Assembly (NCBI RefSeq): GCF_021606685.1
Contig: NZ_WKCB01000054.1
Span: forward strand, 1-39,622
Direction: 5' to 3'
Source: Pseudomonas syringae
GTDB taxonomy: Bacteria > Pseudomonadota > Gammaproteobacteria > Pseudomonadales > Pseudomonadaceae
Length of the DNA: 39,622 nucleotides
Shown here: in pieces, positions 16,282-26,424 of the stretch
Layout of the letters: each line of letters starts with the position of its first letter
Numbering within the stretch: the stretch's first letter is position 1
The notes under the pieces: model-generated
Seen by the model: only the letters and a program-made list of their open reading frames with translations
Databases searched by the model: none
What the model was told of the DNA's origin: nothing
Made by a program: the position numbers and the translations under genes

Positions 16282-16636
16282 TGAAGTATCCCTGACGGTC
16301 ATTGCGCGTTTGGACGCGGATTATTATTGGTCGAGCACCCATGGATCAGGGGTGTGCGCGGGGCGGCTCGGGATGGGAGCGAACACCGGTCAGACACGAT
16401 GCAGCGGTGCCTGGACGCGCGGAGTGCGGGTAGCACGCGGTCGGGCGGGGCTTGGGTAAGCCGCACCGATTATAGGAAGGGGTGTGGAAATACAACAAGT
16501 AGCTGGAGCGCCACAAATCAAAATGTGGGAGGGGGCTTGCCCCCGATTGCGGTGGATCAGTTGCAGGTGTGCTGACTGGCATACCGCTATCGGGGGCAAG
16601 CCCCCTCCCACATTTGGATTGTGGTGTGTCAGGAGG
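16282..16636. other. 355-base gap with MHS promoter region and REPIN
   Basis: No gene is supported. The part next to the MHS transporter contains an AT-rich stretch (GGATTATTATTGG near 16317-16329) suited to a promoter -10. The middle is GC-rich with no clear signal. A REPIN occupies 16520-16616. Confidence 0.6.
16520..16616. repeat. REPIN
   Basis: Inverted arms AAATGTGGGAGGGGGCTTGC and GCAAGCCCCCTCCCACATTT with CCCCGAT / ATCGGGG extensions, spaced by about 40 bases. It lies 21 bases downstream of the CBS-domain protein gene. Confidence 0.88.
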
Positions 16637-17875
16637 TCAGGCGGCGACGGGTACGCGGCTGGTGTGCCAGATCAGCACCTTGCTGACGCGGTTGTCCTCG
16701 GTCTCGAGGATTTCCAGGCGGTAGCGCCCGATTTTCAGGCATACGGCGCAGTCAGGAATGGTTTCCAGTGCTTCGGTCACCAAGCCGTTGAGCGTCTTGG
16801 GGCCGTCGCTGGGCAGGTGCCAGCCCAGGCTTTTGTTCAGTTCGCGGATCGAAGCCGCGCCGTCGATGATGTAACGGCCATCCGTTTGCGGCTCAATGTG
16901 CGGGTTATCCACAGCCTGATCGCTTTCGAATTCGCCGACGATTTCTTCAAGGATGTCTTCCAGGGTCACGATGCCCAGCACTTCGCCGTATTCGTCCACC
17001 ACCATGCCCAGGCGTCGCTGCTGTTTGTGGAAGTTCAGCAGCTGCAGCTGCAGCGGGGTGCTTTCGGGGACGAAGTAGGGCTCGTGGCAGGCGGCGAGCA
17101 ACGCCTCTTTGGTCAGGCTGGCGTCGGGCAGCAGGTGCTGGATCTGGCGCGTGTTGAGCACCGCCTCGACCTGGTTGATGTCGCTGTGGAACACCGGCAG
17201 GCGCGTGCGCTCAGAGGTGCGCAGTTGCTCGATGATCTCCTCGACCGAGTCATCCAGGTTGATGCCGTCCACTTCGCTGCGGGGCACCAGGATGTCATTC
17301 ACTGTGATGTTGTCCAGCGCGTGAATACCGGGCATGCCAGGGGTGCGGTCGTCGTCGGCCTGGGGTTGGGGCTCGTCATCGTGGTCGGGTAGGGGTTCGT
17401 CGCTGTTTTTCACCACGCCGGCCTTGCGCGCGAACGGGCGCAGCAGCAACAGGCTGACGCCATTGAGCAGCCAGGCCAGCGGGTAGAGGATTTTCAACGG
17501 CACACCCAGCAGCGTGTTGCCAAAGCCCAGCACCGCCTGCGGATAGCGGGTCGCCAGGGCGCGGGGCAGGTAGTCGGCGAGTATCAGCAGCAGGGCGCAG
17601 GAAATCAGCCAGCCGAGCCACGCACCATTTTGCGCCCAGGCGTAGATCGCCAGCAGCGTGCAGAGGATCACCACCGCCGCGCGACACAGGCTGTTGCACA
17701 GGATCAGGCTGTTACGTGGGAAGCTCAGGCGGGTGGCGGCCTTGTCACCCTGGCGTGTGCCAGGGCGCAGGGCCAGCAGGTGTTGCTGTGCGGCTTCAAT
17801 GGCGGTGAACAGCGCCGCCCATAACACCAGCAAAGCGATTACCGCGAGCATCGGCCCAAGGGGCAAGTTGTCCAT
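16637..17875 (-). CDS. CNNM/CorC-type membrane protein with CBS pair
   Basis: Protein of 412 residues. Residues about 1-150 form a DUF21/CNNM membrane domain with four hydrophobic segments; an acidic linker follows (DHDDEPQPQADDD, about 164-176). Two CBS domains occupy about 195-325 (ILVPRSEVDGI; GMVVDEYGEVLGIVTLEDIL) and a CorC_HlyC domain about 335-405. Family members (YfjD/CorB, CorC) are linked to Mg2+/Co2+ handling and resistance; the ion is not known here. The CBS pair probably binds adenine nucleotides. It starts 12 bases after the ypjD stop on the same strand. Confidence 0.9.
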   Translation of the reverse strand: MDNLPLGPMLAVIALLVLWAALFTAIEAAQQHLLALRPGTRQGDKAATRLSFPRNSLILCNSLCRAAVVILCTLLAIYAWAQNGAWLGWLISCALLLILADYLPRALATRYPQAVLGFGNTLLGVPLKILYPLAWLLNGVSLLLLRPFARKAGVVKNSDEPLPDHDDEPQPQADDDRTPGMPGIHALDNITVNDILVPRSEVDGINLDDSVEEIIEQLRTSERTRLPVFHSDINQVEAVLNTRQIQHLLPDASLTKEALLAACHEPYFVPESTPLQLQLLNFHKQQRRLGMVVDEYGEVLGIVTLEDILEEIVGEFESDQAVDNPHIEPQTDGRYIIDGAASIRELNKSLGWHLPSDGPKTLNGLVTEALETIPDCAVCLKIGRYRLEILETEDNRVSKVLIWHTSRVPVAA

Positions 17876-17887
17876 GATCGCCGCTCG

Positions 17888-18700
17888 TCAGATATGCAGG
17901 ATGTATTCGCGAACCAGCTTGCTGCCGAAATAGGCGAGCATCAGCAGGCAGAAACCGGCCAGGGTCCAGCGAATCGCTTTATGGCCGCGCCAGCCAAGGC
18001 GGTTGCGGCCCCAGAGCAGGACGCTGAACACAATCCAGGCCAGACACGCCAGCAGAGTCTTGTGCACCAAATGCTGGGCGAACAGGTTTTCGACAAACAG
18101 CCAGCCCGAGATCAGCGACAGCGACAGCAGTGTCCAGCCGGCCCACAGGAAGCCGAACAGCAGGCTTTCCATAGTTTGCAGCGGCGGGAAGTTCTTGATC
18201 AGCCCGGACGGGTGCTTGTGCTTGAGTTGGTGATCCTGCAGCAGCAGGAGCAGGGCCTGGAACACCGCGATGGTGAACATGCCGTAGGCGAGGATCGACA
18301 GCAGGATGTGCGCGAGGATGCCCGGCTCTTCATCAATGACCTGCACGGTACCGGTGGGCGCGAATTGCGCCAGCAGCACGGTCAGCACGCCTAGCGGGAA
18401 CAGCAGTACCAGCAGGTTCTCGACGGGAATGCGGTAGCAGGCCATCAGCGTCAGCGCGATCACGGCGGCGGCAATCAGGCTGGCGGCGCTGAAAAAATCC
18501 AGGCCCAGGCCGACGGGCGTCATCAGATGGGTAAACAGGCTCGCGGCATGAGCCAGCAGGGCAAGGACGCCCAGGCCGACCAGCAGGCGTTTGTCCGCCT
18601 TGGCGCCTTGGGCCAGACGAGTGCCCTGATAGAGGGTCGCAGCGGCATACAAGATGGCGGCGGCGAGGCTGGGTAGCAAACTGGGTGACAAGGGGACCAT
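17888..18700 (-). CDS. ypjD: YpjD/CcsA-like cytochrome c assembly-type membrane protein
   Basis: Inner-membrane protein of 270 residues with about eight hydrophobic helices. It matches the YpjD branch of the cytochrome c assembly (CcmC/CcsA) family, with conserved histidines at LLAHAASLFTH, ILAHILLSILAY and FAQHLVHKT, which could ligate haem. The true role of YpjD is not settled. ATG 18700 has CAGGA just upstream. It is divergent from ffh, the usual Pseudomonas order, and is followed by the CBS-domain gene. Confidence 0.88.
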   Translation of the reverse strand: MVPLSPSLLPSLAAAILYAAATLYQGTRLAQGAKADKRLLVGLGVLALLAHAASLFTHLMTPVGLGLDFFSAASLIAAAVIALTLMACYRIPVENLLVLLFPLGVLTVLLAQFAPTGTVQVIDEEPGILAHILLSILAYGMFTIAVFQALLLLLQDHQLKHKHPSGLIKNFPPLQTMESLLFGFLWAGWTLLSLSLISGWLFVENLFAQHLVHKTLLACLAWIVFSVLLWGRNRLGWRGHKAIRWTLAGFCLLMLAYFGSKLVREYILHI

Positions 18701-18804
18701 AAATCCTGATAGACAAGCCCGAAAGGCGCTGAGTTTGGCATACCCCCGCGTTCCACGAAAGACTCCCGGGCCAGACAGCGGGTGTGCATGGGCGCAGTCT
18801 TCGC

Positions 18805-18810
18805 TATAAT
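18805..18810 (+). promoter_or_regulatory. Likely ffh promoter -10
   Basis: A perfect TATAAT (in TTCGCTATAATCC) lies 125 bases before the ffh start, in the gap divergent from ypjD. No convincing -35 was found. The leader contains CGCTGTTTTTAACAGCG, a short hairpin at about 18842-18858. Confidence 0.5.
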
Positions 18811-18934
18811 CCGCGACCTGCCCACGCCGCAGGCTCGCCGAGCGCTGTTTTTAACAGCGATTTACCACAGCCTGGGCCGCCATTACCTCGGTCTACCAAT
18901 GCACTTCGCTGAATAGGGCCTGAAAGGATCGCGC

Positions 18935-20311
<1,377 letters not shown>

Positions 20312-20561
20312 AGAATTCGAGCAAAAGCCTGCTTTTGCTCCGACCCACAGGGAGGTGGGATCTCCAGCAAACCCGCCGTTGGCGGGCGCTGACTTGCCGT
20401 TTTAACCGACGGCTCTATAGCAGATCTGAATGGCACGCTGATAGGCGCCAGAAAAAGACATTTGCAAAAGTCCGGATATTCCTTAGAATATGCGGCCTTT
20501 CGGGCACCTATGCCCGCTGTGCATTTAGATTTGCAGCACCGACTACAGGAACGATGTTCAC
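20312..20561. other. ffh-rpsP gap with hairpins
   Basis: GAGCAAAAG CCTG CTTTTGCTC (20319-20340) is a perfect nine-pair hairpin just after ffh, without a following T-run, so it could be a 3'-end stabiliser or a weak terminator. A second stem, CCCGCC GTT GGCGGG, is near 20371-20385. The rpsP promoter is further on. No gene is seen. Confidence 0.55.
20462..20489 (+). promoter_or_regulatory. rpsP operon promoter
   Basis: TTGCAA (20462-20467) and TAGAAT (20484-20489) with a 16-base spacer form a sigma-70-type promoter about 70 bases before rpsP. It would drive rpsP-rimM-trmD-rplS. Confidence 0.6.
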
Positions 20562-20813
20562 ATGCTAACAATCCGTCTTGCCCTTGGCGGCTCCAAAAAG
20601 CGCCCGTTTTACCACTTGACCGTAACTGACAGCCGCAACCCACGTGACGGCTCTCACAAGGAACAAGTTGGCTTCTTCAACCCGATCGCTCGTGGTCAAG
20701 AAGTTCGTCTGTCCGTGAACCAAGAGCGCGTAGCCTACTGGCTGAGCGTTGGCGCACAGCCATCCGAGCGCGTTGCAAAGCTGTTGAAAGACTCGGCTAA
20801 GGCCGCAGCCTGA
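20562..20813 (+). CDS. rpsP: 30S ribosomal protein S16
   Basis: Small-subunit protein of 83 residues, normal length, beginning MLTIRLALGGSKKRPFYHLTVTDSRNPRDG, which is the S16 signature. It is first in the conserved operon with rimM, trmD and rplS; rimM follows after five bases. Preceded by ACAGGAACG as ribosome-binding region. Confidence 0.98.
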   Translation: MLTIRLALGGSKKRPFYHLTVTDSRNPRDGSHKEQVGFFNPIARGQEVRLSVNQERVAYWLSVGAQPSERVAKLLKDSAKAAA

Positions 20814-20818
20814 GCAAT

Positions 20819-21355
20819 ATGAACGCGACGCCAGCTGTTGCTGATGATTTGATCGTTATTGGCAAGATTTACTCTGTTCATGGCGTTCGCGGCGAAGTGA
20901 AGGTGTATTCCTTTACTGATCCGACTGAAAACCTGTTGCAGTACAAAACCTGGACGCTCAAGCGCGAGGGTAGTGTGAAACAGGTCGAGCTGGTCAGTGG
21001 ACGCGGGAGCGATAAGTTCCTGGTCGCAAAGCTCAAGGGTCTTGATGACCGTGAAGAAGCTCGTCTTCTGGCCGGTTATGAGATCTGCGTGCCGCGCAAC
21101 CTGTTCCCTGAATTGACCGACGGCGAGTACTACTGGTACCAGCTGGAAGGTCTGAAGGTTATTGATCAACTCGGGCAATTGCTCGGGAAAATCGATCATC
21201 TTCTGGAAACCGGCGCCAATGATGTAATGGTGGTCAAGCCTTGCGCTGGCAGCCTGGATGATCGCGAACGCCTGCTGCCCTATACCGGGCAATGCGTGTT
21301 GGCCGTCGACCTGGCAGCGGGCGAGATGAAGGTGGAATGGGACGCGGACTTCTAA
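20819..21355 (+). CDS. rimM: Ribosome maturation factor RimM
   Basis: Cytosolic assembly factor of 178 residues that helps mature the 30S head and interacts with S19. The N-terminal barrel starts VIGKIYSVHGVRGEVKVYSFTD (about residues 11-32), and the PRC-barrel follows with EYYWYQLEGLKVID. ATG 20819 has only a weak upstream ribosome-binding match, and the five-base gap to rpsP suggests coupled translation. Confidence 0.97.
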   Translation: MNATPAVADDLIVIGKIYSVHGVRGEVKVYSFTDPTENLLQYKTWTLKREGSVKQVELVSGRGSDKFLVAKLKGLDDREEARLLAGYEICVPRNLFPELTDGEYYWYQLEGLKVIDQLGQLLGKIDHLLETGANDVMVVKPCAGSLDDRERLLPYTGQCVLAVDLAAGEMKVEWDADF

Positions 21356-21357
21356 GC

Positions 21358-22110
21358 GTGGCTAATTTGCGCATTGAAGTGATCAGTTTGTTTCCCGAGA
21401 TGTTCTCCGCCATCAGCGAGTACGGCATCACCAGTCGGGCGGTGAAACAGGGGCTGTTGCAGCTGACCTGTTGGAATCCGCGAGACTACACGACGGATCG
21501 ACATCACACTGTGGACGATCGCCCATTTGGCGGTGGCCCGGGCATGGTGATGAAGATCAAGCCCCTGGAAGACGCGTTGGTTCAGGCCAAGGCAGCTGCC
21601 GGGGAGAAGGCGAAGGTAATTTACCTGTCCCCTCAAGGCCGTCAGCTGAAACAGGCTGGGGTCCGCGAACTGGCGAATGAGGACGCACTGATCCTGATTG
21701 CCGGTCGCTATGAAGGCATTGACGAGCGTTTTATTGAAGCTCATGTCGATGAAGAGTGGTCGATTGGGGACTATGTCCTGTCTGGCGGCGAGCTGCCGGC
21801 GATGGTCCTGATAGATGCGGTTACACGACTGCTGCCTGGAGCTTTAGGGCATGCGGACTCCGCGGAGGAAGATTCCTTCACGGATGGTTTGCTGGATTGC
21901 CCGCACTACACCCGACCGGAGGTGTATGCGGATCAGCGTGTTCCCGACGTATTGCTAAGTGGCAATCACGCACACATCCGGCGTTGGCGTTTACAGCAGT
22001 CCCTTGGTCGGACCTATGAACGACGCGCCGATCTTCTGGAAAGCCGCTCGCTTTCTGGAGAAGAGAAGAAGCTGCTCGAGGAATACATCCTCGCGCGGGA
22101 CGATAGTTAA
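21358..22110 (+). CDS. trmD: tRNA (guanine-N1)-methyltransferase TrmD
   Basis: SPOUT-fold enzyme that methylates G37 next to the anticodon, using S-adenosylmethionine. From GTG 21358 it has 250 residues. Conserved stretches are LFPEMFSAISEYGITSRAV, DDRPFGGGPGMVMK, AGRYEGIDERF and the knot LSGGELPAMVLIDAVTRLLPG. An alternative ATG at 21337 overlaps rimM and has the better ribosome-binding site (GAAGGTGGA), adding seven residues; either start is possible. Confidence 0.96.
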   Translation: MANLRIEVISLFPEMFSAISEYGITSRAVKQGLLQLTCWNPRDYTTDRHHTVDDRPFGGGPGMVMKIKPLEDALVQAKAAAGEKAKVIYLSPQGRQLKQAGVRELANEDALILIAGRYEGIDERFIEAHVDEEWSIGDYVLSGGELPAMVLIDAVTRLLPGALGHADSAEEDSFTDGLLDCPHYTRPEVYADQRVPDVLLSGNHAHIRRWRLQQSLGRTYERRADLLESRSLSGEEKKLLEEYILARDDS

Positions 22111-22155
22111 CAACGTATCGATGGTAGGTCCATTGACTTACCTTAGGAGCACAGC

Positions 22156-22506
22156 ATGACTAACAAAATCATCCTTGCACTCGAAGCAGAGCAGATGACC
22201 AAAGAGATCCCTACCTTTGCCCCGGGCGACACTATTGTCGTTCAGGTGAAAGTGAAGGAAGGCGACCGTTCGCGTCTGCAAGCGTTCGAAGGCGTGGTAA
22301 TCGCCAAGCGTAACCGTGGTGTGAACAGTGCTTTCACTGTTCGTAAAATCTCCAACGGTGTTGGCGTAGAGCGTACTTTCCAGACCTACAGCCCGCAAAT
22401 CGACAGCATGGCCGTTAAGCGTCGCGGTGACGTACGTAAAGCCAAGCTGTACTACCTGCGTGACCTGTCCGGTAAAGCAGCTCGCATCAAGGAAAAACTG
22501 GCTTAA
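22156..22506 (+). CDS. rplS: 50S ribosomal protein L19
   Basis: Large-subunit protein of 116 residues at the 30S interface. It carries the L19 hallmarks [43 protein letters not shown] and [23 protein letters not shown] gives a good ribosome-binding site. Last gene of the operon, followed by a terminator. Confidence 0.98.
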
Positions 22507-22530
22507 TTCCAGTCTCCCGATGCAGAAAGA

Positions 22531-22553
22531 AGCAGCCTACGGGCTGCTTTTTT
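22531..22553 (+). terminator. Intrinsic terminator after rplS
   Basis: AGCAGCC TAC(G) GGCTGCT stem followed directly by a run of six T. Confidence 0.9.
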
Positions 22554-22588
22554 GTGCCTGAAATTTGTCTATTTGCCGGTACCTGTTT

Positions 22589-23002
22589 ATGACCACCCGC
22601 CTCGAAGAAATCCAGCGCCGTACCGCCCTGTCCGTCACCCACGTGACCAAGGCGGTGTTCCCGCCGACCACCAACCACCACAACACCCTGTTCGGCGGCA
22701 CAGCGTTGGCCTGGATGGATGAAGTGTCGTTCATCACCGCCACGCGGTTTTGCCGCTTGCCGTTGGTGACGGTCTCCACCGATCGCATTGATTTCAATCA
22801 CGCGATTCCGGCTGGCTCCATCGTTGAGCTGATTGGCCGTGTGATCAAAGTGGGCAACACCAGTCTCAAGGTTGAAGTGGAAGTGTTCGTCGAGAGCATG
22901 AGTGCCGATGGGCGTGAGAGGGCGATCCAGGGGGTGTTCAGCTTTGTGGCGATTGATGCCGATAAGCGGCCAGTGCCGGTGCTGCCTGGGTTTGTTGACT
23001 GA
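22589..23002 (+). CDS. Hotdog acyl-CoA thioesterase, YciA-like
   Basis: Cytosolic protein of 137 residues that should hydrolyse acyl-CoA esters. The hotdog signature is residues 29-48 (NHHNTLFGGTALAWMDEVSF) with the catalytic Asp44 expected of the YciA group, followed by VDFNHAIP-like IDFNHAIPAGSIVEL. ATG 22589 is used; an in-frame TTG at 22565 is unlikely. Chain-length preference cannot be told. Confidence 0.88.
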   Translation: MTTRLEEIQRRTALSVTHVTKAVFPPTTNHHNTLFGGTALAWMDEVSFITATRFCRLPLVTVSTDRIDFNHAIPAGSIVELIGRVIKVGNTSLKVEVEVFVESMSADGRERAIQGVFSFVAIDADKRPVPVLPGFVD

Positions 23003-23022
23003 TCCTGAGACCGAGTCGCGTA

Positions 23023-23117
23023 TATGGCAGGCAAGCCAGCTCCCACATTTGATTGGTGTTGGATGCAAATCAGTGGCCTGACACAAAACCCCTGTGGGGG
23101 CTGGCTTGCCTGCGATA
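23023..23117. repeat. REPIN
   Basis: Arms GGCAGGCAAGCCAGCTCCCACA and TGTGGGGGCTGGCTTGCCTGCGAT in inverted orientation, a different arm variant from the other doublets here (GCTGGCTTGCCTGC). It sits between the thioesterase gene and xerD, 38 bases before xerD. Confidence 0.85.
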
Positions 23118-23155
23118 GGATCTAACAGACACTCCAGTAATCCGCCTGAGCCCCC

Positions 23156-24052
23156 ATGCCCGCCATTGACCACCCCTTGATCGACCGCTTCCTCGACGCC
23201 CTCTGGCTGGAAAAAGGCCTGTCGGACAACACTCGCCAGGCCTATCGCAGCGACTTGGCCCTGTTCAATGGCTGGCTGCAGGAAAACAACCTCGAACTGA
23301 TCAGCGCCGGCCGCGAGCTGATCCTCGACCACCTGGCCTGGCGCCTGGAGCAGAATTACAAGCCCCGTTCCACCGCGCGTTTTCTCTCCGGTGTGCGTGG
23401 CTTTTACCGCTACCTGCTGCGGGAAAAGCTCATCGCCGTCGACCCGACTTTGCAGATCGAGATGCCGCAACTCGGCAGGCCATTGCCTAAATCCCTGTCG
23501 GAAGCTGACGTGGATGCGTTGCTCGCCGCCCCCGACCTGAGCGAAGCCATCGGCCAGCGCGACCGTGCCATGCTCGAAGTGCTGTACGCCTGCGGTCTGC
23601 GCGTGACCGAGCTGATCAGCCTGACCCTGGAACAGGTCAACCTGCGTCAGGGCGTGCTGCGGGTGATGGGCAAGGGCAGCAAGGAACGGCTGGTGCCGAT
23701 TGGGGAGGAGGCGATTGTGTGGGTCGAGCGCTACATGCGCGACGCCCGCAGCGAACTGCTTGGTGGGCGCCCCAGCGATGTGCTGTTCCCCAGCCTGCGC
23801 GGTGAGCAAATGACCCGGCAGACGTTCTGGCACCGCATCAAGCATCAGGCCAAGGTTGCCGGGATCGGCAAGGCGTTGTCGCCGCACACCCTGCGGCATG
23901 CATTCGCCACGCATTTGCTCAACCACGGTGCGGATTTGCGCGTGGTACAGATGCTGCTCGGGCACAGCGACTTATCCACAACCCAGATCTACACCCACGT
24001 GGCGCGCGCACGCTTGCAGGATATGCACGCCAAGCACCATCCGCGTGGTTGA
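23156..24052 (+). CDS. xerD: Site-specific tyrosine recombinase XerD
   Basis: Resolves chromosome dimers at dif together with XerC and FtsK. The protein has 298 residues, standard for XerD. The SAM-like N-terminal domain covers about 1-95. Catalytic residues are readable: Arg149 (LYACGLRVTEL), Lys173 or Lys176 (MGKGSKERLVPI), His244 and Arg247 (LSPHTLRHAFATHLLNHG), His270 (LLGHSDLSTTQIY) and Tyr279. It is upstream of dsbC, as in other pseudomonads. Confidence 0.96.
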   Translation: MPAIDHPLIDRFLDALWLEKGLSDNTRQAYRSDLALFNGWLQENNLELISAGRELILDHLAWRLEQNYKPRSTARFLSGVRGFYRYLLREKLIAVDPTLQIEMPQLGRPLPKSLSEADVDALLAAPDLSEAIGQRDRAMLEVLYACGLRVTELISLTLEQVNLRQGVLRVMGKGSKERLVPIGEEAIVWVERYMRDARSELLGGRPSDVLFPSLRGEQMTRQTFWHRIKHQAKVAGIGKALSPHTLRHAFATHLLNHGADLRVVQMLLGHSDLSTTQIYTHVARARLQDMHAKHHPRG

Positions 24053-24193
24053 AAACCGCCAATTTACACCGCCACGGGCTGCCCTGCGGCCCAACTGTGG
24101 TAGGCTTTGCCGCTTAGCAAAGGGGACGGCCCAGCGCCATGTTTCAGATCGGCGTACCGGCGCCCGTCCCTGTATCTGCCTTCAGGAGTTCCC

Positions 24194-24931
24194 ATGCGCT
24201 TGACCCAGATTATGGCCGCCGCAGCGATTGCGTTGGTTTCCACTTTTGCCGTCGCCGATGACGCCGCTGAGCAGACCATTCGCAAGAGCCTGGCCAACCT
24301 GCAACTCGACACGCCGATCGAAAGCATCAGTGCCAGCCCGATGGCCGGCCTGTACGAAGTCAAGCTCAAGGGCAGCCGCGTGCTGTATGCGAGTGCCGAC
24401 GGCCAGTACATCGTCCAGGGTTATTTGTTTCAGTTGAAGGACGGCAAGCCAGTCAACCTGACCGAGAAAGCCGAGCGCCTGGGTGTGTCCAAGCTGATCA
24501 ATGGCATCCCGGTGGCTGAAACCGTGGTGTACCCGGCCATTGGCGAGACCAAGACCCACATCACCGTGTTCACCGACACCACCTGCCCGTACTGCCACAA
24601 GCTGCACGCCGAAGTGCCTGCGCTGAACAAGCTGGGCGTGGAAGTACGCTACGTTGCGTTCCCGCGCCAGGGCCTGGGCTCGCCGGGTGACGAGCAGCTG
24701 CAAGCCGTATGGTGCTCGGCCGACAAAAAGGCGGCCATGGACAAGATGGTCGACGGCAAGGAAATCAAGGCAGCCAAATGTGCCAACCCGGTTTCCAAGC
24801 AGTTTGCTTTGGGCCAGTCCATCGGCGTCAACGGTACACCGGCCATCGTTTTGGCTGACGGCCAAGTGATTCCGGGCTACCAGCCGGCGCCACAAGTTGC
24901 CAAACTGGCGCTGGGTGCAAGTAAGCAGTAA
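24194..24931 (+). CDS. dsbC: Periplasmic disulfide isomerase DsbC
   Basis: Protein of 245 residues with a signal peptide (1-21, cut after AVA). The dimerisation domain is about 22-85. The thioredoxin domain follows, with the active-site motif Cys131-Pro-Tyr-Cys134 (TDTTCPYCHKLH), a second cysteine pair (AVWCSADKK, KAAKCANP) like the structural pair of E. coli DsbC, and the cis-Pro loop NGTPAIVLADG. It reshuffles wrong disulfides in secreted proteins. ATG 24194 follows CAGGAGTTCCC. Confidence 0.95.
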   Translation: MRLTQIMAAAAIALVSTFAVADDAAEQTIRKSLANLQLDTPIESISASPMAGLYEVKLKGSRVLYASADGQYIVQGYLFQLKDGKPVNLTEKAERLGVSKLINGIPVAETVVYPAIGETKTHITVFTDTTCPYCHKLHAEVPALNKLGVEVRYVAFPRQGLGSPGDEQLQAVWCSADKKAAMDKMVDGKEIKAAKCANPVSKQFALGQSIGVNGTPAIVLADGQVIPGYQPAPQVAKLALGASKQ

Positions 24932-24952
24932 TCGTCGAGCCTTGGCGATCTT

Positions 24953-25033
24953 GGCCCGCCGAACAGTCGGCGGGCCATTAATTGAGAGCCGCAGTTGTGC
25001 GGCTGTTTTCCACGGCCGACCTTGAGTCGGCCG
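24953..25033 (+). terminator. Three consecutive hairpins between dsbC and hom
   Basis: Stem 1 at 24953-24976 is perfect (GGCCCGCCGA ACAG TCGGCGGGCC). Stem 2 at 24987-25004 (AGCCGCA GTTG TGCGGCT) is followed by GTTTT, so it can act as an intrinsic terminator for dsbC. Stem 3 at 25013-25033 (CGGCCGAC CTTGA GTCGGCCG, then TTTC) ends six bases before the GGGGAG of hom. No threonine-rich leader peptide was found, so classic attenuation is not supported. Confidence 0.65.
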
Positions 25034-25052
25034 TTTCATGGGGAGTTCTTCA

Positions 25053-26357
25053 GTGAAACCGGTCAAAGTAGGCATCTGTGGGTTAGGGACCGTCGGTGGC
25101 GGCACCTTCAACGTACTTCAGCGTAACGCTGAAGAAATTTCCCGCCGCGCAGGCCGTGGGATTGAAGTGGCGCAAATTGCCACGCGTTCGCCAAAGCCTC
25201 AGTTCGAAACGACCGGTATTGCGATTACCAACGATGTCTTCGCCGTGGCCACCAACCCAGAAATCGATATCGTCATCGAGCTGGTGGGCGGCTATACCGT
25301 GGCCCGCGAGCTGGTGCTCAAGGCCATCGAGAACGGCAAACACGTGGTCACTGCCAACAAGGCGCTGATCGCCGTGCACGGCAACGAAATCTTCGCCAAG
25401 GCCCGCGAGAAGGGCGTGATCGTGGCCTTCGAAGCCGCCGTGGCCGGTGGCATCCCGGTGATCAAGGCGATCCGCGAAGGCTTGTCCGCCAACCGCATCA
25501 ACTGGGTGGCCGGCATCATCAACGGCACGGGTAACTTCATCCTCACCGAGATGCGTGAGAAGGGCCGTACCTTCGAAGACGTGCTGGCTGAAGCCCAGGC
25601 CCTGGGTTACGCCGAAGCCGACCCGACCTTCGACGTGGAAGGCATCGACGCCGCCCACAAGCTGACCATCCTGGCGTCCATCGCCTTTGGTGTTCCGCTG
25701 CAGTTCGACAAGGCCTACACCGAAGGCATCACCAAGCTGACCACCGCCGATGTGAACTACGCCGAAGCGCTGGGCTACCGCATCAAGCACCTCGGTGTGG
25801 CGCGCAGCACTCCGGCCGGTATCGAGCTGCGTGTGCACCCGACGCTGATCCCGGCTGATCGCCTGATCGCCAACGTCAATGGCGTGATGAACGCCGTGAT
25901 GGTCAACGGTGATGCCGCCGGTTCTACCCTGTTCTACGGCGCCGGCGCTGGCATGGAGCCGACGGCTTCGTCGGTGATCGCCGACCTGGTGGACGTGGTT
26001 CGCGCCATGACCAGCGACCCGGAAAATCGCGTACCGCACCTAGCCTTCCAGCCGGATTCGCTGTCGGCCCACCCGATCCTGCCGATCGAAGCCTGTGAAA
26101 GCGCCTACTACCTGCGCATCCAGGCCAAGGATCACCCTGGGGTGTTGGCTCAGGTGGCCAGCATCCTGTCGGAGCGCGGTATCAACATCGAGTCGATCAT
26201 GCAGAAGGAAGTCGAGGAGCAAAACGGCCAGGTGCCGATGATCCTGCTGACCCACCGCGTGCTCGAACAGCACATCAACGATGCCATCACCGCGCTTGAA
26301 GCCCTGCAAGGCGTGGTTGGCCCGGTGGTGCGGATTCGTGTCGAACACTTGAACTAA
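25053..26357 (+). CDS. hom: Homoserine dehydrogenase
   Basis: NAD(P)H-dependent enzyme that reduces aspartate semialdehyde to homoserine in threonine and methionine synthesis. From GTG 25053 (GGGGAG nine bases upstream) it has 434 residues. The Rossmann motif GLGTVGGG is at residues 10-17, the catalytic domain has INGTGNFILTEM and GYAEADPTFDVEGIDAAHK, and a C-terminal ACT domain (about 350-430, DHPGVLAQVASILSERGINI) allows feedback control by threonine. An ATG at 25038 is possible but lies upstream of the ribosome-binding site. Probably co-expressed with thrC, 67 bases on. Confidence 0.96.
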   Translation: MKPVKVGICGLGTVGGGTFNVLQRNAEEISRRAGRGIEVAQIATRSPKPQFETTGIAITNDVFAVATNPEIDIVIELVGGYTVARELVLKAIENGKHVVTANKALIAVHGNEIFAKAREKGVIVAFEAAVAGGIPVIKAIREGLSANRINWVAGIINGTGNFILTEMREKGRTFEDVLAEAQALGYAEADPTFDVEGIDAAHKLTILASIAFGVPLQFDKAYTEGITKLTTADVNYAEALGYRIKHLGVARSTPAGIELRVHPTLIPADRLIANVNGVMNAVMVNGDAAGSTLFYGAGAGMEPTASSVIADLVDVVRAMTSDPENRVPHLAFQPDSLSAHPILPIEACESAYYLRIQAKDHPGVLAQVASILSERGINIESIMQKEVEEQNGQVPMILLTHRVLEQHINDAITALEALQGVVGPVVRIRVEHLN

Positions 26358-26424
26358 CCGATCTGTTCCAGGGGCCCCGTACGCTCGGCGGCCCCTGTTC
26401 GAGAATGTTTTAGAGGAGCCAGTC

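Noticed and set aside
22487..23965. 492-codon minus-strand frame across the thioesterase gene, REPIN and xerD
   Set aside because: It runs through two real genes and a repeat on the other strand; low-complexity composition.
24932..25052. Threonine attenuator with leader peptide before hom
   Set aside because: Hairpins are present but no short frame rich in Thr or Ile codons precedes them.
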